DNA of 28,231 nucleotides from OPU3-GD-OMZ sp001901525 (GTDB taxonomy: Bacteria; Pseudomonadota; Gammaproteobacteria; Methylococcales; Methylomonadaceae), in the NCBI GenBank assembly GCA_963981505.1, contig CAXCEI010000021.1, positions 1 to 28,231 on the forward strand, given 5' to 3'. How positions within the stretch are numbered: the first letter of the stretch is position 1; each line of letters begins with the position of its first letter. The notes under the pieces are model-generated. The model was given only the letters and a program-made list of their open reading frames with translations, had not been told where the DNA came from and did not search any database. The position numbers were made by a program, and so were the translations under genes. Shown one piece after another: positions 24,422-28,231 of the stretch.

Positions 24422-26167
24422 ATGAGAAAATATATTATCGGATTATCAGTGACCTACCATGACCCGGCACTGGTTATTGTTGATGGGCAGGGGCAAGTGT
24501 TATTTGCTGAAGCCACGGAGCGGTTTTTGCAGAATAAACGGGCACTGAATTGTGAGCCCGACCAATTGGCGTTAGTTACCCGCTTACTTGCGCAATATTG
24601 CCCTGACCCCGATGAGATCACCATTGCCATCAATTGGCAAAAGCGGCGTCCCTGGTATGAAACGGTGGTTAACCAGTTAGGCTGTTTGTCGGCACCGGGG
24701 CTCTTAAAACAGGGTATTAAACGGCTGCGCTCCTTGCTGGAAAATTATAAATTACACCACATGGTTGCCTGTCAGCGACAAGCTATTAATCTGGCCGGAA
24801 TAAATCTGGTTCGTACCCTGCAACAGCACTATCCGGCCTGCCGGTTGTCCTTTGTTGATTTTGATCATCACTTAACCCATGCGGCAACGGCGTGTTTTAC
24901 CAGTCCGTATCAACAAGCCGCTTGTGCGGTCATCGATTCATTTGGCGAAAAAGGCTCAATGGCCTTTTACCGTTACGAGCACGGTCAACTAAAGCGTATT
25001 TATGAAAGCCGGGGGACGGGCAGTATTGGCTTTTATTATATGAAGATCACCGAGCTCTGTGGTTTTGATTGGTTGAAGGGTGAGGAATGGAAGGTCATGG
25101 GCTTAGCGCCCTACGGGCAGTTGAATGAAGAATTCTATGCGTTGTTAAAATCAACAATAACTCTGGAGGGTTTTCACTGTAGTCATCGCGGGGCTGAGTT
25201 GTTTAAGGGCGTTGACCGGCTACAGGATTTTAAACGCGGTATTGATGAGCCGATCGAAAGCGCGGCAGACTTAGCGTTTACCGGGCAGTTTTTTTTTCAA
25301 GAGTTAATGACGGGATTATTAGAACATCTGCATCAGGTGACCGGTTTAGAAAATCTGACCTTAGCAGGCGGGTGTGGGCTGAATTCTGCATTTAATGGCT
25401 ATATTACCCAGAAGACGGGCTTTAAATCCGTGCATATTCCTTCGGCACCGGCTGATGACGGCACCGCATTAGGTGCCGCTTTGCTGAGCTTTCGCCAACA
25501 AAATCCGGCAGTCATGAGGGCGCCGGTTGTCAGCCCTTATCTGGGTTCAGTGATTACCGATCAGGCAGTCGAACACTTTAAACAATTTAATCAGGCGTTC
25601 ACGATCGAGCATTTGCCGGGGCGTATTGTGGCTGAAACGGCTAAGCGGTTGTCGGACGGTGCGTTAATCGCCTGGGTTCAGGGCCGTGCCGAATTTGGCC
25701 CCAGAGCTTTAGGTAATCGCAGTATTCTGGCAGATCCACGGTTTGCTAAAACACAGGATGTTATTAATCAACGGATTAAATTTCGTGAAAAATACCGGCC
25801 CTTTGCGCCGGCTATTCTAGCTGAATATGGACCGGATTATTTTGAGCATTATCAGGACTCTCCCTACATGGATAAAACCTTAACTATAAGGCCTGACAAA
25901 CGCTCACAACTGGGTGCGGTTTGTCATGTTGATGGAACCGGTCGTCTGCAATCGGTCACAGAGCAGCGTAATGCTCGTTTTTATGCTTTGCTCACAGCAT
26001 TTTATGATTTAACGGATGTGCCGGTGTTACTGAATACCAGTTTTAATGTGATGGGTAAGCCATTAGTTCATTCTTTAGAAGATTGCTTGACCGTGTTTAT
26101 GACCACGGGTCTTGATGCCTTAGTTGTTAATGATTATTTGATTACTAAAAAAACGGATGAACGTTAA
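24422..26167 (+). CDS. O-carbamoyltransferase, NodU/CmcH family
   Basis: Enzyme of 581 residues that transfers a carbamoyl group from carbamoyl phosphate, through a carbamoyl-adenylate, to a hydroxyl of a small molecule, as in nodulation factors, cephamycin and other natural products. The Kae1-like N-terminal domain has the metal-binding FDHHLTHAA (H149-H153), D172 in VIDSFGE, GGCGLNSAFNG (316-326) and APADDGTALGAAL (342-354). The C-terminal domain has GRAEFGPRALGNRS (421-434), KYRPFAPAIL and NTSFNVMGKPLV. All key blocks appear intact, so it should be active. The start ATG at 24422 has GAGGGG close upstream; the frame is open to 24404. Its last 11 bases overlap the next gene, indicating translational coupling. 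Confidence 0.93.
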   Translation: MRKYIIGLSVTYHDPALVIVDGQGQVLFAEATERFLQNKRALNCEPDQLALVTRLLAQYCPDPDEITIAINWQKRRPWYETVVNQLGCLSAPGLLKQGIKRLRSLLENYKLHHMVACQRQAINLAGINLVRTLQQHYPACRLSFVDFDHHLTHAATACFTSPYQQAACAVIDSFGEKGSMAFYRYEHGQLKRIYESRGTGSIGFYYMKITELCGFDWLKGEEWKVMGLAPYGQLNEEFYALLKSTITLEGFHCSHRGAELFKGVDRLQDFKRGIDEPIESAADLAFTGQFFFQELMTGLLEHLHQVTGLENLTLAGGCGLNSAFNGYITQKTGFKSVHIPSAPADDGTALGAALLSFRQQNPAVMRAPVVSPYLGSVITDQAVEHFKQFNQAFTIEHLPGRIVAETAKRLSDGALIAWVQGRAEFGPRALGNRSILADPRFAKTQDVINQRIKFREKYRPFAPAILAEYGPDYFEHYQDSPYMDKTLTIRPDKRSQLGAVCHVDGTGRLQSVTEQRNARFYALLTAFYDLTDVPVLLNTSFNVMGKPLVHSLEDCLTVFMTTGLDALVVNDYLITKKTDER

Positions 26168-28231
26168 AGATGCGCTTTACGTCAGTACAGAACCGTGGTC
26201 GGTGAGTGACCCTTTTTATCAGCGCTCTTATGCCTATCAAGCCAATGGCCGTGAGTTGTTTTATAACCTGATCCATCTTTCAGCCCACCGTGGTGTTTTA
26301 CCGGTGGCCTATCAGTTTGTAAAAAGCCATCTGAAGTTAAGTAAAACGCATTTTTATCCCCCAAGGCGTGCTCTCGACAACGCAGACCCGTTAGTCGTAT
26401 TTGCCGAATCGCCTAGACCCTCTTTTCCAGATAGCGTTGATTTTCCGGCCTGTATTGAACAGGTAGCGCCGTTGTTACAAACAGCGCCCCGGTGGCTGGA
26501 TCATATTTCAACGGTCGCTACCGGTGAAAATGAAATAGCGATGGGCTTATTTAACATCAGTGAGCACTTAAATAAGTCCGTGCTAACGGCTCCTGTTCAG
26601 CACTCGGTAATCGCGTCAAAGGATTATAGCCAACACCCCGACAGGGTCTCGCCTGTTTTTGATCTGGCGGCCGTACAGTTGGCACTGGCACAATTTCCGA
26701 GGACCTTATTGCCTGAGATTTTAGGGTTTACCTTAGCCTATTGCCAGCAACCGTCGGCACTGGATCTTTTGACAGCGGGGCTTGGGGATAAGTGGCACCA
26801 AGATCTGCGTGACCCTTTGCTCATAGAAACGGCCGCGATAAGATCCGGACAAGTGAGTGCGCTTCAGGGGCTGATTAAACGTTATGAAACAGATGCCCAA
26901 GCGGCAGGGTATGGGGCGACCTGGCCCCGTATTCAACAAGGGTATGGTTTGTATGGGCAGTTGACTGAGCGCTGTGTTAAAGCGATTAGTGAGCGTTGGG
27001 GCCGGCCGCAAACGGATGAGCAATTAATCGAGGCGTTATTTAAAAAACTGGCATCATCGGCACAGGGGCATCATGGTCAGGCGCTGTTGGGCGGTAAAAA
27101 GCTCGATCACTGGTTTGCTGAACAACCCTTTAATAGCAGGGAGTTTATGGCGGCCTTAACCGCGTCGTCGTATGTGAATTTACAGGCAATTGAGCGCAGC
27201 CCGTTGTTGGCGCTCTTTGAATTTAAAGGTCCGATGTTTGGGGTTTTGAACAATGAGGACCTGAGGTTATTAAAGCGTTGGCTTGAAGCGGGGGGCAGGC
27301 AAAGTGCAATGCGGCCGCACAGCATACAAACAGTCGTAGGATCAATTGTGCGTGAACCACAAGAGCAGTGTCGTCAGACCATTAATTTTGAAACCTTGTC
27401 GAATCGGGACTTGTTTTATTATCTGGTCAATAGTGAATGTTACCCGGAAGTGATCGACAGCGCTACAGGCCGTGTTACGAAGGTGCTACGCCTTGCACGG
27501 TGGTTGAATAAAGTGCCTTTTAACGTGTACGAGCATGACCGGCTCGATCAATTTATTGCAACGATCTACCAGCGGGGGATAACCGGGTATCAAGCATTCA
27601 AAGCGCCGGCACGGGTGTCTAAGGCAACTTATATTTGGGGTATTGAACAATTAGCACCGACTATTCTGGCCGATGGTTGTTGGCTTCAAGGGGCAAGCCA
27701 GTTACAGTTATCACCTTATCAGGCGGTCGGTGATTTGTTGCAAAAGATTTATAGCGATGAAATGGGCAATGGCGATGTGCTTAAAAATCACCCCTGTATT
27801 TACCGTCGCTTACTGGCCAGTTTAAATATCGAGCTACCGCTTGTGCATACCCGCGATTTTAGCGCGCACCGTGGTTTTTTGAACAGTGCTTTTGATATAC
27901 CGGTTTTTTTAACGGCGCTTTCTTTGTGTGGAAATCGTTTTTTACCTGAATTGTTGGGGGTTAATCTGGCGATAGAACTTAGCGGTTTGGGTCGGCAATA
28001 TATGACATTGCGCGATGAATTAAAGTATTGGCAGATTGATTCAGCCATAGTGGATGTACATATTGCGATTGATAATGTTGCAACCGGTCATACGGCCTTG
28101 GCGCGCGAGGCGATAGCGCTTTACTTAGATCAGGTTCAGATGATCCAGGGTTCTGAGGTTATGAACCAGCATTGGCACAGGGTTTATCAGGGTTACAGTG
28201 CCTTAAATACCGCCGGTGCGCGCTTTAAGGC
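26157..28231 (+). CDS. Large tandem haem-oxygenase-like diiron oxidase (HDO) family protein, 3' end cut by the window
   Basis: An open frame of 691 complete codons with no stop, running off the right edge. The C-terminal half resembles iron-containing redox enzymes of the HDO superfamily. It has DEMGNGD...NHPCIY (E535, H545), LPELLGVNLAIE (E607) and DVHIAIDNVATGH (H635, D639, H645), together a plausible six-ligand diiron set. The N-terminal half repeats the same scaffold: RELFYNLIH (32-40) matches RDLFYYLVN (417-425), LPEILGFTLAY matches LPELLGVNLAI, and WPRIQQGY (256-263) matches WHRVYQGY (673-680). In the first copy H635, D639 and H645 correspond to L222, A226 and Q232, and the E/H block is missing, so it is probably non-catalytic. 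The ATG overlaps the carbamoyltransferase stop by 11 bases; no clear Shine-Dalgarno is present. Known HDOs perform N-oxygenation, desaturation or C-C cleavage; the substrate here is unknown. Confidence 0.8.
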   Translation, partial: MNVKDALYVSTEPWSVSDPFYQRSYAYQANGRELFYNLIHLSAHRGVLPVAYQFVKSHLKLSKTHFYPPRRALDNADPLVVFAESPRPSFPDSVDFPACIEQVAPLLQTAPRWLDHISTVATGENEIAMGLFNISEHLNKSVLTAPVQHSVIASKDYSQHPDRVSPVFDLAAVQLALAQFPRTLLPEILGFTLAYCQQPSALDLLTAGLGDKWHQDLRDPLLIETAAIRSGQVSALQGLIKRYETDAQAAGYGATWPRIQQGYGLYGQLTERCVKAISERWGRPQTDEQLIEALFKKLASSAQGHHGQALLGGKKLDHWFAEQPFNSREFMAALTASSYVNLQAIERSPLLALFEFKGPMFGVLNNEDLRLLKRWLEAGGRQSAMRPHSIQTVVGSIVREPQEQCRQTINFETLSNRDLFYYLVNSECYPEVIDSATGRVTKVLRLARWLNKVPFNVYEHDRLDQFIATIYQRGITGYQAFKAPARVSKATYIWGIEQLAPTILADGCWLQGASQLQLSPYQAVGDLLQKIYSDEMGNGDVLKNHPCIYRRLLASLNIELPLVHTRDFSAHRGFLNSAFDIPVFLTALSLCGNRFLPELLGVNLAIELSGLGRQYMTLRDELKYWQIDSAIVDVHIAIDNVATGHTALAREAIALYLDQVQMIQGSEVMNQHWHRVYQGYSALNTAGARFK

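Noticed and set aside
26182..28048. Four minus-strand open frames in the last two kilobases (26182-26364, 26733-27023, 27107-27325, 27800-28048).
   Set aside because: They are shadows of the large plus-strand gene that starts at 26157 and is open to the window edge.
1..28231. Search by eye for tRNA, rRNA, CRISPR repeats, insertion-sequence ends and prophage genes.
   Set aside because: None was seen; no repeated spacer-like units, terminal inverted repeats with a transposase, or cloverleaf-like sequences were found. A covariance-model scan would be needed to exclude small RNAs.

Overview
The window is chromosomal DNA from a gammaproteobacterium of moderate GC content. The best taxonomic evidence is the minus-strand order gshB - tonB - yqgE - yqgF - pyrR - pyrB - pseudo-dihydroorotase, which is the arrangement I know from Pseudomonas aeruginosa, and the ordinary gammaproteobacterial housekeeping proteins around it. 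A methanotroph-like (Methylococcales) host is possible but cannot be established here. I see no rRNA, tRNA, CRISPR array, transposase, integrase or phage gene.

Layout. (1) 95-2721, plus strand: hemL (tetrapyrrole synthesis) and rmuC. (2) 2751-8354, minus strand: a tight seven-gene run from glutathione synthetase through a TonB-type protein, YqgE/AlgH, YqgF/RuvX and PyrR to aspartate transcarbamoylase and its catalytically dead dihydroorotase partner. (3) 8492-8895, plus: rpmB-rpmG ribosomal genes behind a recognisable sigma-70 promoter; rpmG (51 codons) is easily missed. (4) 9295-14826, plus: a Do-family periplasmic protease, moaB, a DUF423 membrane protein, pepN and a hotdog thioesterase-like protein. 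(5) 14921-17370, plus: a family 2 glycosyltransferase, a nucleoside-phosphorylase-fold protein with an extra C-terminal tail, and a Sel1-repeat membrane protein ending at a good intrinsic terminator. (6) 17497-19083, minus: a SulP anion transporter. (7) 19409-20253, plus: an unrecognised 101-residue protein behind a near-perfect sigma-54 promoter with tandem upstream activator-like sites, then a pterin dehydratase. (8) 20295-28231: an accessory-looking end with a carboxylesterase, a long radical SAM protein with a large C-terminal extension, a DUF3750 protein, a secreted PepSY-like protein, a NodU/CmcH-type carbamoyltransferase and, overlapping its stop codon, a very long reading frame that runs off the window.

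The most interesting part is the right end. The truncated last gene (26157 onward, at least 691 codons) is a tandem duplication of a haem-oxygenase-like diiron oxidase (HDO) fold. The C-terminal copy carries a full candidate set of diiron ligands, while the N-terminal copy has lost the equivalent residues. Translational overlap with an O-carbamoyltransferase gene, plus a radical SAM enzyme nearby, suggests a small uncharacterised modification or natural-product pathway. The second notable signal is the sigma-54 control region of the small unknown protein at 19409.
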